Assembly (NCBI GenBank): GCA_020744425.1
Contig: JAGMUV010000034.1
Span: 1-64,000, forward strand
DNA length: 64,000 nt
From: Dactylonectria macrodidyma
Lineage: Eukaryota; Ascomycota; Sordariomycetes; Hypocreales; Nectriaceae
Direction of reading: 5' to 3'
Position numbers and translations under genes: made by a program. Numbering within the stretch: position 1 is the stretch's first letter; each line of letters begins with the position of its first letter. The notes under the pieces were generated by a model, which searched no databases, was not told the origin of the DNA, and saw only the letters and a list, made by a program, of their open reading frames with translations. Below are positions 33,618 to 43,940 of the stretch, piece after piece.

Positions 33618-35027
33618 ATGGCTGTCTGCACCCAGGAGGTGAAGAACAACGTTCGGGAATCTGGCCTTACAGACTCTCGTCGTCAGACAGGCAGTGCAGA
33701 GAAGCTTGGCGATGGGGCCGCTCAAGGCTCTTCCACCATGTCAGTGAGCAGTCTTCCTGACAACGGATTCGGCGGAGCCGACGGCCAGAATTTCAGAACT
33801 ATGGGCAGATGGGACACGGTTTCCCTTCTCATGACCAACCAAGTTGGGCTCGGAGTTCTGTCACTCCCCAGCGTCCTCAAGGTCCTAGGGATTGTCCCAG
33901 GTGTCCTGGCCATCATAGGCATTGGATGTCTTTCATGGTACACGGCTTTTGAGCTCGTACAATTCTACGGACATCACCAGCATGTTCTCAACATCGCTGA
34001 CATGGCCCGAGTCGTCGGCGGTCGAAAATTTGCGATTGTGGCCGGCATAGGTTTCTTGATCCAAACCATCATGACCGCAACTTCAGTCGTCGTTGCCTTG
34101 TCAGTCGCCGGCGATGTACTGAGCAGCCATTCCGTGAGCACTATCGTTTTCATGGCCATCGGCTGCCTTTGTTGCTGGCTTCTCTGTGTCCCTCGAACCG
34201 CCAAGTTTGTCTCTTGGACTGGCATCCCTTGTTGCATCAGCATTATCACAGCTACTCTTCTCGTCATCATTGGTCTCATTCTCGAGAATCCTACGGATGC
34301 TCCGGACCCCTGGAAGAAGAATCTCGTCATTTTTGCCAAGCCGACTTTCCGTGACGGCCTCAATGCCTGCCTCAAGATTTGTTACGCCTACTCAAGCAAC
34401 ATAAATTTCGTCTCTTACATGCCTGAGATGATCGATCCCATGAGAGATTCCAACTTTGCTCTCGTCTGGCTTGAGATTGCCTCCATTAGCTTTTACACAA
34501 TGGCTGCCGTAGCAGTCTATTGCCTTGCTGGCGAATATACGGTCTCCCCCGCCCTGGGCTCCGCCTCTAGTCGCATCGCTCAAATCGCTTACGGCATCGT
34601 GCTTCCATCCATCTTGTCGAAAGGTCTTTCCTTCGGCCATGCCGGTATCAAGTATCTCTACGTGCAAATCATGACCTACTTCAAAATTACCCACGAAATG
34701 ACCGCGCCCACTACAAGGTCGTGGTCAATTTGGATGACTATTGTGACCGGATTCTGGGTGGTCTGCTTTGTTCTTTCGATGGCCATCCCCGATTTCGACT
34801 CCATTCTGTCTATTACCTCGGCTACCACCATAGCATGGTTTACGTTTGGCTTCAGTGCCATATTATGGTTCCACCTCAACTGGAGTATCAAGACCAGTTC
34901 TGGTCAGAACACATTTCTCGCATCCGTCAATGCGTGCCTCATCATTATTTCCCTCTTCATGAACGGCGGCGGTCTCTGGTCATCCATTTCGGAGCTGATC
35001 GACGCCACAACTGAGAGGAGCAAGTAA
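33618..35027 (+). CDS. Neutral amino-acid permease (Aa_trans/AAAP family), 469 aa
   Basis: The intronless frame from ATG 33618 (MAVCTQEV) gives 469 residues with about 11 membrane helices after a 60-residue hydrophilic N-terminus. The first helix carries LLMTNQVGLGVLSLPSVL, the hallmark of the Aa_trans family (Pfam PF01490) and close to the fungal Mtr type. YAYSSNINFVSYMPEM in the middle corresponds to the conserved substrate-region helix. It should import neutral aliphatic or aromatic amino acids by proton symport at the plasma membrane; the exact substrate is not readable. It lies within the block bounded by DUF3723 and the patatin-like gene. Confidence 0.92.
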   Translation: MAVCTQEVKNNVRESGLTDSRRQTGSAEKLGDGAAQGSSTMSVSSLPDNGFGGADGQNFRTMGRWDTVSLLMTNQVGLGVLSLPSVLKVLGIVPGVLAIIGIGCLSWYTAFELVQFYGHHQHVLNIADMARVVGGRKFAIVAGIGFLIQTIMTATSVVVALSVAGDVLSSHSVSTIVFMAIGCLCCWLLCVPRTAKFVSWTGIPCCISIITATLLVIIGLILENPTDAPDPWKKNLVIFAKPTFRDGLNACLKICYAYSSNINFVSYMPEMIDPMRDSNFALVWLEIASISFYTMAAVAVYCLAGEYTVSPALGSASSRIAQIAYGIVLPSILSKGLSFGHAGIKYLYVQIMTYFKITHEMTAPTTRSWSIWMTIVTGFWVVCFVLSMAIPDFDSILSITSATTIAWFTFGFSAILWFHLNWSIKTSSGQNTFLASVNACLIIISLFMNGGGLWSSISELIDATTERSK

Positions 35028-35901
35028 AAACCAATTATCAGCACTGTACATGTATGGAAAATTTATGGCGCGACCGCCTGTCATCCCACTTTGTTCACTT
35101 AATAATTACACTACTTATTTACTTATTGATGGCTATACGACACCGCCCTTGAAACCACGCCTAGGATATAAGAAGTGCGCTGAGTAATACATCTGGATGA
35201 ACGCCTCTACTGTTGCTGTCCTGGAGATCAGATGACCTAAAATCTGCAAACCAAATTTTCTTGCAAATTATACAACATGTGTTGCCGTCATCGGGCCACA
35301 CCAAGCCGAATAGACGCATTGTTCTCAACAAGCCCAGAATTCAGAAGACGTGGAGGCTGATGCAAAGGCTCTACAACGCAACAATATCCTGAATGATGAA
35401 AACAAACTTGACAAGAAGACTATGTACAGTACAGTATAGTACAGAAGTTGAGAGTTGCGGACAGTGCTGTATTAATAATCAACTGACAATCATCCTCGTT
35501 CAGGGCCTACGGCACGACGCATCAAGCTCCTACTATGGCCCCCCTCTCTTGTTATAGTCATATATACGGACTTACACCGTCATCTTCACTCCCTGTACAC
35601 ACTCTATAACCCCTTTCCCGTGCCCTGAAAAAGCCTCTGATAACTAGACTAGAAGTTAAGCACCGCACCAACGTAGAACTATCGTTCCGTATATAATAGC
35701 AACCGACATTCCTTCTGGGTCTCGTATTATCAATTCTTATCATCCTCCATTGATATTTCCATCAAGGAATAAAAATATAAGGCTGATGAGTACGTAAAGT
35801 CTTGCCGTCCTAAACAGCGACAGTAGGGCTGAAAATATCTGCTTTCATCGTCCGTCAGTTTTGTTCTTGTATCCATTGCAGTACAGGGTAGACTAGCCTC
35901 C
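35028..35901. other. Intergenic, no gene recognised
   Basis: It has a TGTACAGTACAGTATAGTAC cluster at 35424-35443 and no supported open frame. Confidence 0.55.
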
Positions 35902-36267
35902 TCAGCAGTATGATGACGATGCCTCTGCAGAGATTATTCCCTCTTGGGGAGAAATCAGAAGCCTCGGATCTATCGTCAGGTCCGTTGGCGATTCTTGAGG
36001 CTGACCTAGACCCGACGACTTGATACTACCATTTAACGACTTCAAGGACTTGATCAGTTCGTCTTGAGTCTCGAGCACTCGGTCATGCATGGTTTTATAC
36101 GAGCGTAGTTGGCCCCGTTGCTCATGGAGATCCTGTATTTGCCGCCTAAGCTCGTCGTTTTCAGCGTTCAATTGGTCTCCATAATGCAACTGCCGTCGGA
36201 TTTCTTCTAGGTACTCCTCTGAGATAAGACCACTGCTTCCTTGTCCATCTTGCTGTGATGTCGACAT
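35902..36267 (-). CDS. Small coiled-coil protein, 121 aa
   Basis: I start at the first true ATG (MSTSQQDGQGSS); the longer frame opens with TTG. Residues about 18-80 form a coiled coil (EYLEEIRRQLHYGDQLNAEN, ELRRQIQDLHEQRGQLR) with asparagines and leucines at heptad positions. The C-terminus is Ser/Pro-rich. No DNA-binding basic region precedes the coil, so it is not a bZIP. The role is unknown. Confidence 0.5.
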   Translation of the reverse strand: MSTSQQDGQGSSGLISEEYLEEIRRQLHYGDQLNAENDELRRQIQDLHEQRGQLRSYKTMHDRVLETQDELIKSLKSLNGSIKSSGLGQPQESPTDLTIDPRLLISPQEGIISAEASSSYC

Positions 36268-36735
36268 CAGGTGTTTCTTTGGACTATCTAGGCGTAGCAA
36301 AGACAGTTGGGACCTTGAAAATTCCGCGACACGCGGAGGCCTTATATACTTCAAATTGGCTCACAGCTGCAGTTGCCAAAACAAGAAAAATAGAAGAGGA
36401 ATATATGACCCACATGATCCAGAGCCTCATGAGCAGAATATACCGCTCGCGGTCTGGTTTTTATGCCAGTCTCGCATTTTCCAGAACAACCGAGCCGATT
36501 CCCTTGTCTTTTTGCGGCCCAATTTGTCCAAAATACTCATCTAAGCTATATATGCATTTTGACACGACAAAGTCTTGCTGTGAAATTTTGGCGCGTTCAG
36601 CGGCAGAGGTCTACCTGGCCACCTCGTCTGTTCAGCATGGTCGTTATCTCCTCTGGTGCGTCACAAGGAGACTCAGTACAGTAAAATTCTCACACCGTCA
36701 ATCGAGCAAGTGCACTTCTATTTCTATCCAAGATT
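36268..36735. other. Intergenic, no gene recognised
   Basis: A plus-strand open frame at 36255-36743 overlaps both neighbours and shows no family motif. The region probably serves as the upstream region of both divergent genes. Confidence 0.5.
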
Positions 36736-37566
36736 ATGGATAGTGTCAACTGGAATACCTTTCACGACACCAAACAAGCTCGGCCGCCGCTCCCACCTCG
36801 CTCTCCTGCTCGGCCCAGGCAGAACTCAATTCGCACATCGCTAGCATTTCACATAGATGACCTTATGCAAATATTCAGCACAACTCATACGCAGGGTGCT
36901 TCCAAATTTGACAGAGCTGGCCCGAGACTCCCCAGCCGATATGAGTTCAATAAGGTAACAAAAGCTGTGGAGAGACAAGATTTCTCACACTCACTTCCTA
37001 CATCGCCAACACGAGCGCACTGGGTCACTTCAAAGCGAACCAGGCCGGGACAGGAGTTTCGGAAATCATTCCTACGTTACAGCCATCCCGTTCAACCTAC
37101 CCCTATCTCTAAAATTAACCGATACAACCCATGTTTCAACAAAGACCAATATTCTAGCAAGAGGTTCGTGGGCATCCTTACGCCTGGACGCACACCTCTC
37201 CCTCCACCAGGATACCACAACACAGAACGAGACTATTCGTCTGATGGTCCTACTTCAGCATCTAATCCATGTGGCACAACTTACTTGCGAGATCCGTTCT
37301 CCACGTGCAACGGTACCCAACAATATCAAGTGTCAGCAAATAATCCAGAACGCTTGACGGTAGATCACGTGACAAAGAGCTATTTTGACACATCTTCTGA
37401 TGACTTAGTGACAACTTCATGGAGAGTTTGTCAATCGAAGTGGGCACGAAAGGCCAGGAAGGCGCTAAGTTGGCTGAAGGAAGCCTTCAGTCTTAGCAAA
37501 GAAGAGAAAGAGTTATTCCAAGCGCTCAGGAGCATGAGATATAGTAACCAAGCCGCATACTACTAA
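36736..37566 (+). CDS. Hypothetical basic protein, 276 aa
   Basis: It begins MDSVNWNTFHD. It has a Pro/Arg-rich N-terminus (PPLPPRSPARPRQ), long Ser/Thr/Tyr-rich disordered stretches and a helical basic C-terminus (WARKARKALSWLKEAFSLSKEEKELFQALRS in outline). No intron, signal peptide or membrane segment is seen. I do not recognise the family. Unbroken length in a region of ordinary GC suggests a real gene. Confidence 0.52.
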   Translation: MDSVNWNTFHDTKQARPPLPPRSPARPRQNSIRTSLAFHIDDLMQIFSTTHTQGASKFDRAGPRLPSRYEFNKVTKAVERQDFSHSLPTSPTRAHWVTSKRTRPGQEFRKSFLRYSHPVQPTPISKINRYNPCFNKDQYSSKRFVGILTPGRTPLPPPGYHNTERDYSSDGPTSASNPCGTTYLRDPFSTCNGTQQYQVSANNPERLTVDHVTKSYFDTSSDDLVTTSWRVCQSKWARKARKALSWLKEAFSLSKEEKELFQALRSMRYSNQAAYY

Positions 37567-38406
37567 ATTTGCCCCATCACAGAATATGTAAGTAAGAGAG
37601 ACTATGAAAGTGCCCTGCATTACTATTGTCCAACCGCGCTGCATTCGCCTCGAGCAAGCCCACAGCAAACCACGATGATTGTCCATCTTTATTAACTACC
37701 GGTACTACTAGGCTCTATTAGAGGCTTTTGAGGTACTATCACTCGAGATGGAACCCTCGAGATTTATTCCCACTATCTTCAGCGCATTTGCTATTTTATT
37801 TTATTTTTTTCCTTCTGTCCCCTTTCCCTCCCTCTCTATTTAGTGTTTTATCATTGGTTTTCTGATCTTTTCCCCCTAAAGACGTTTGATGCCTCGTGTT
37901 CATACTACCGTATTAAGTTTTCGGTTTACATATTTCAGTCTCTACTCAAATACATAGTTCACAAACTCCCATAGTAATCCCCTCTGAATGGGAGAGACCC
38001 GATGAACCCAAGAAGTACATAGACTCACAGCGATTCACATACGCCGAATCAGGCAAGATTTCGGCAACTAAACAGCATACATTACAGCATCTCAATAGGA
38101 TTCATTGTACTGTAAGTCCGTAGGGACATGTACATGTAATGTACAGTACCTGCCATAGATGCAAAGCGCCTTTCCTGAATACTGTATTACAGCAACATCA
38201 AGCCGCGCTTCACTCAGCCACCGGCAAAGGTTTGCCGAACAAGGCATCGGATGAATAGGAGCTTAATCCAATTCCCGCTGATACATATAGTCACGTGTGA
38301 ATTCCAAATAGCACAAACGTCATGGTCCAATTTCGGCTTCAACAGTAATTATATAGTTCTATATTAAAGGCACGTGCGCTATTGGAAATTCCCATACTCC
38401 ACAATC
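37567..38406. other. Intergenic, no gene recognised
   Basis: It contains a T/C-rich stretch at 37790-37900, and ATGTACATGTAATGTACAGTAC at 38128-38150. No supported open frame is present. Confidence 0.55.
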
Positions 38407-41400
38407 ATGGGCCGATGCAGACACACAGGTTGGGTCAGACCATGGAAAACAGGGCCAGACTTGGGTCTCGAGATTTCAGATCGACCCCGACGTATTCTAG
38501 AAGAACTTCGCGACCCAAATAATGATTGCCCTGGTCTATTGATGCTAATCGGGAATCAATCGAAACGTTCGGCATTTGCGAGATTGAGGGTTCAAAATGG
38601 AAGGCTCAGCTCAAGAGGCAACGGAGAGATTCATCTCTTCGCTTCGTCATTCCAAAATCACGACCAAAGCCCGTTGTTAGTAGCAGATGCAGATATTCCA
38701 CGTCACGGAAGGCTACCTTTATCGTGCAGGACCCCTCAATGCCATGAAGTTCTTGGACAACGATTCTCGGAGAGCAAAAGTCACCAGAGTGTCCCAGACA
38801 TCAGCGATACCGTCTTCCATAGTGCCTTATTCCCTTTCGCCGATGTTGTCTGTGTTTTTGTAGCAGATATTGGGGGCATAGAAGCATCCGTGAAGCGCCT
38901 TACATCCTGGCTAGACAGAGGTCGACCGTCTGTATCTCCAATACGCCCACATCTCATCTTCGTGGTGAACAAGGAAGATGAATCGCGTTCTCGGGGAAGT
39001 CTGCAGAGTTTTATGGGGTCCATAGATAAAACGGTATCGGAGGCTATTTTCCAAAGCATCTCGACACTTGGAATTCCAAATCATTCGTCAAGAAACGCCA
39101 GGCAAAATCGTAACCGAATGCGCCGTTGGGAGGTGCTACATCACGAAATTTTGAAATGTTTAGCTAAGAGTCGGCAGGCTCGTAGGCGATCTAACTATCT
39201 CTTCTCATTCTGCCATCTGGCTGCATTCTTACACCGCGGCGCTCGTGCCGCGACCTGCGAGTTGGCAAAGCCATTCGATTATATCGAAACATCCCGATTA
39301 GGTCGGGCTGTTGCCCCCGACTTGTCCACTCATTTAGCGAATGTTCTGCACCTTTTCACGTCTTCGGCGACACTGAAAAGAGCCGGCATCCCGTTAATTG
39401 CATCAAGTTTGCTATTTGATCATTATACACGTAGGATGCATGGTAAGTCAAGAAAGTATCCCAGCAGCAAGCCAACCTATCTAACCTGAGCAAACAGCTT
39501 TCAATCCACACGAGGTGTTCCAAACATTGTATTTTGATCCCTGCTCTACGGCGAGCTGCCATCGCAGTCACGAGTCCATGCGTCTAATCCTGCCTTCAGA
39601 AGTGGTGAGGCTGATAAAGGAGAGTATGGTCACACAATATGCCCACACTCAGGCATTAGAGTCATCAGTGGCTTGGCATCGGCAGCAGCTTGCGCGGTTC
39701 CACAAGGATCTATCTGCGATCCATTCTAAGGATACTTGTCTCAGCTGTATCAGGCGCAAGCCTCAATACAAATTCCAATGTGGGCACTTCATCTGCCGAA
39801 CATGCGTAAAAGAATTCTACCCTAAAGATGGTCTCGATCCGTGGCTCATTCTGCCAAATTCTTGTCATATATGTGGTGTGGTGACACAGCCGCTATCTAT
39901 TAGGCTGATCCCAGATACGGCAAGTGTGCGAGTGTTGACTATCGATGGCGGTGGTATTCGAGGGTCGGCTCCAATCGGGTTCCTCAAGGCATTACAGGAC
40001 GAGATTCGAATTCCAAATTACCAAGTACAACGGCACTTCGATATCAAATTCGGTACTAGTTCAGGTAATTTTGTTCAAAATACTTATTTTTAGGGACAGA
40101 TACTAATAAATCAAGGTGCCTTGAGCGTAATCAGCCTCGATGTCTTGGGCTGGGATGTCGATGACTGCATGGCTTACTTCAAGACGTTCGCTTCGAAAGC
40201 CTTCCAGTGCCAATGCCCTATACTCGTACGGATTCTCTCTAGGATTCCCGGAGTATCGAACATGGTCCGATTGTTTAATTTCCTTTACATCATATTTGTT
40301 GACAGAAAGTACACCGCCGATGAATTGGAGAAGCTGCTCCAGGAAACCTGCGGGTTGGAGAAAACTCTGTCAGACTGTCCAGTTACAACCGAAATGGGCA
40401 CACATATCGGTGTAACTCTGACTAATGCTTGTAACAATAATGCCTTCATTGCCACAAATTACAATGGAGTTGGAGAACGGCCATCGCTTAGCGGTACAGT
40501 CAAAACATTCAGCTGACTTCTTCGCTAATGCCTAACGATGGAACAGATTACAGCCTATTGACTCCCAATGATGATGAGCAGGAAGTTCCGTTGTGGGAAA
40601 TGTGAGTCGTAGTTGCCAGGGCTTAAAAAACATACTAACACATCACAGCCTCCGTTGTGCCACAGCAGCACCATTGTAAAGTCAACCACGATTTCTTACG
40701 GAATGAGGCTAATACTAGTTCAGTTATTTCAAATCACGGCACCTTGGCAACCACGGTGCCTTCCAAGATGGTGGGCTTGCGTTCAATAACCCAGCATCTA
40801 TCGCCCTTCGAGAGTGTGCCGCGCTATATCCAGATGCAGCAGACCCTAGCCTTTTAGTCTCACTTGGGACGGGCTCTTCCTGCTCTACTCCTAGTGAGAA
40901 TTCGGACATCTCTCAAAGCTGGTGGAGTGGAATGTTCCCATACAGGCTTTTCAGAAGCCTAGGATGGCATATCGATTCGCAATTGGCGTGGAAGCAATTA
41001 TTGGGTCACCGCAAGGCTGATAGCCGAACAGAATATTTCAGGTTTGACATCAACTTCGAGGATATGGTTCCTCATCTAGATGAAGTGGCTCTGATGGATT
41101 ATCTGGGACAAACGGCCTACGAGACAATAAAAGATACATTAGCCTTACGCCGCTTGGCCCGACGTCTGCGAGCAGAACTCTTTTTCTTTGAGCTAGATGC
41201 TAGCAGTCCACCTCGATACGCTAATGGTTCTTTCATGTGTACAGGTCATATTATGTGCAGACTACGTGCAGGGACACCCGGGTACAGAGCATTTATGGGC
41301 CAGCTTCGGAGTGAAGATGCAGCGTTTCGGCTAGGAAACAAAATAGTTCAGTTCGCGCACGATGATTCGGAAGAGAATTTCAGCCAATGGGTGCAGTTCC

Positions 41401-41546
41401 GTGTCCCAAACTTCAAGGAAAGCTTTGAAATCTCATTATTTGAGAGTGACGAGAATCTTTGTGCTATCAGTGGCTCACCCTTTTGTCTTGAATGGTTAGT
41501 TCATAGGCAAGGCATTGACATGTGGTTTAGCATGGAGGGCAATTGA
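38407..41546 (+). CDS. Patatin-like phospholipase with RING-like finger, six exons, 961 aa
   Basis: Exons are 38407-39442, 39498-40064, 40116-40493, 40547-40601, 40649-40675 and 40724-41546. All five introns are 47-55 nt and keep phase. The N-terminal 340 residues look like a degenerate P-loop GTPase: FADVVCVFVADIGG, then HLIFVVNKEDE as an NKxD-like element, without a full GKS loop. A RING-like cluster at about 424-471 (CLSC...CGHFICRTC...CHIC) follows. The patatin domain has the oxyanion DGGGIRG at about 495, nucleophile elbow GTSSG at about 533 (split by intron 2) and DGG at about 703, so the Ser-Asp dyad is present. It should hydrolyse acyl chains of lipids. The layout is typical of fungal patatin-like proteins, one of the recurrent Starship passengers. 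Confidence 0.9.
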
Positions 41547-42118
41547 GAAGGTTCAATCCCAGGGAATCCTTCAGCCAGCCAAATCCAACCACGAAGAAAC
41601 ACCCCTTGTTCCTGTCGAGTGCTCCAGACATTGGAACAAATCATCCCTTTTCCAAAGACCAGGCAGCTCCAAGGAATTCGCACGTCCCCCAAGGCACAGC
41701 TCCGGGACCCTAGAGGATATTGGCTCCACCTAGTCAACGGGCCAAAGGACTGTGTCAATATAGCCAAACCACCAGCTACACACACATCGCCCCCATCCCA
41801 GGGTTCAGGCAAGCCCCCCCGCCCCCCCGTGCAATCTAGATTAGTAGCCTACCCTCCCTTATTTCTATAGATAACACAGGAACATAGTTTCCATATCCTA
41901 GATTACGCAGACTGCTTGAGATGCTAGGAAGGGCTCGAATAGAGCACTCAACAGATACATCTAGCACCAATTTTCTTTCTTTGTAAGGTTATTATATAGC
42001 CTAATAAACAATCTCCAGCGCGTCCTAGCCCTCATGTGAGGCCTAGAGCATTTTGTATTCGCTTGGCGTCGAATATACTGCGCTACTCTGAATACTACTA
42101 CTACTCCTACTACCCCTA
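41547..42118. other. Intergenic, no gene recognised
   Basis: It has a C-rich run (CCCCCCCGCCCCCCCG) at 41814-41829 and a CTACTACTACTCCTACTACC stretch near 42097. No gene is seen between the two convergent stops. Confidence 0.55.
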
Positions 42119-43035
42119 TCAAGAGTGGCCAGCCACTATCTCGGCTATTACAACACCCAAGTGAATCAGACCCAAAGCCGCGACACTAATAGATAAATCA
42201 TATACACCTCCCTTGCGCAGAGTTCCGTCTGCCAATTCTGCCAATGTAATTCCTCCCGCGTATACAACAATCACGATCCCAGCAAAGGCCATATATGAAA
42301 TAAATCCTAGCATGCTTAATGTGAATCTTATAATAGTCTTGAACGGGAAAGAGATTGTAGTCAAACCACTAATAGTTGAAAGGGACGAGGATAGCAAGAC
42401 CAAGCTGAAGCCAAGTGCGGGAAGTACCGAGAAGGGTGGGATTTGCTGAAGAAACCTATCAAGATACTCCATGGATGGAAAGAGACTAGCAATGTCGCTA
42501 AAGGCGCTTCTCTCCTTCATCGGGATACCTATGCAGTCTGCGCGGGCCTCAAATATAATACAGCCACTCTTGGTACCAACGCTGCATCCTTCCGGTATGT
42601 GCCCACTGAGGAACGTCTGCCCCGCTGCAGCAGCACTTTTGACGACAGTTTCCACGTCATTCGCAACCTTCGTAGCCTTGGCGGCTAGCGAAGTCGCTTT
42701 TCCAGCGACGCCAGTGAGAGCGACGCCAGTGACTGCCGCGCTTGCCTGCTCCTGTATGCTCTTCCCTGGAAAGTCGCGACCCAGGATTGTCCGTCCAAAC
42801 TTGGCATACGATTAGTGTTTTACCACAGCCATAAATAATCTGTTCATACCGAAATTTTGAAAATTCCACTCTCATCAAATTTCGGGTTGAAAATTATTGT
42901 CAAAGTAACAGCAAGAATCAAGAGTGTCAAAGTGATGTGGCATATGATGAATGTTAGGGCTCTTGGATGTGTAATTCTCCTCCTCACGGATGATATCAGT
43001 GCACCTAAAGGCATTCTCAGAGTGATTTGGCTCAT
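42119..43035 (-). CDS. Four-TM membrane protein, SUR7-like layout, 288 aa
   Basis: Exons are 42850-43035 and 42119-42799, with a 50-nt intron (GTATGA...ACTAATCG...CAAG) that keeps phase. TM1 is at about 25-48 (TFIICHITLTLLILAVTL). A loop of about 120 residues carries Cys residues (PEGCSVGTKSGCIIF...ADCIGIP). TM2-TM4 are at about 190-210, 220-250 and 260-285. One helix, a long Cys-bearing loop, then three helices is the arrangement of SUR7/PalI cell-cortex proteins; the family signature itself is not clear, so the name is tentative. It probably lies in the plasma membrane. Confidence 0.62.
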
Positions 43036-43257
43036 AGTCCAAGAAACATGCGCCTGAAACCGGTATTTAAGTATCGATATCTATTCGCAGCTCAGATAAG
43101 AGCCAAATGCTACCACTAGACCGTAAAAACTATTGATGGTTATATCCAAAAACATATGTACGTGAAACGGTAGTCCAGTATTGACTGATGAGTAATACGT
43201 AAAGAATACAAAAGAAGTGGGAATGCCCCTCTTGGTTCCTCATCCCTCTGTAGCACA

Positions 43258-43940
43258 ATGTGTGCTTCTGGACAGGACATGACTGGCTTTGACACCCCCA
43301 TCAATATATTCTCTACCAGTTCCGTGGATAATTACAGTCACGTCATTTCCCACGAACGTTCAGATATATTAGGAACTACTCCACATTGTTCCTGTCCTCA
43401 GATTACACATTACATTACGCCAGAAGTTATAACGACCATCACCATACCCGAGACGCTTGTCCTTGACAGGGGATCAGATCTAGGAAGTGGAGTTCAATTT
43501 CCGACGACACCACTGACTATATGGCAATCAAACCACGCCAACGGAACACCGGATAGTATATATGATAAGCGCCTTTCTCAAACAGCATGGGCAACACAGC
43601 CATCTTCCACGCTTTCCACATCAGTTGCCACAACACCTACAGTGACTAGTTCCTCGGCAGCTCGGTGCGCAAGCTTGAATCAATTTCTTCTATGGTATCC
43701 TATTCTTCATTACCTTCTCGGCTATTGTATTTCGCAGCGATTTTACTGATCACTTCGCTTCCACACATAAGGCTTTCTGTCATCTTGTGTCAATTTTCCT
43801 TCTTGCAGAGCAAGTCTACCACTGGTCTTTCTGGAGGCGCTATCGGGATTTTTATCATTTTTGATGCGATTATCAATAGTTCTTGTATGAGATTCGGCAA
43901 AGGTAGCTTTCAGTTTGTCCTCGAATCGGGGATTATGTAG
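43258..43940 (+). CDS. Possible Ser/Thr-rich single-pass surface protein (exon structure uncertain)
   Basis: From ATG 43258 about 135 codons are Ser/Thr-rich (SSTLSTSVATTPTVTSSSA) with a CSCP segment. A strong acceptor (TTTTCCTTCTTGCAG, ending near 43808) leads to KSTTGLSGGAIGIFIIFDAI, the Gly-rich start of a fungal-type membrane anchor. I could not fix the donor: GTGCGC near 43664 and GTATCC near 43695 both give the wrong phase for that frame. It may be a Mid2/Wsc-like surface protein, a variant with another exon, or a decayed gene. Confidence 0.33.

Noticed and set aside
35902..36267. bZIP transcription factor
   Set aside because: There is a coiled coil but no basic DNA-binding region before it.
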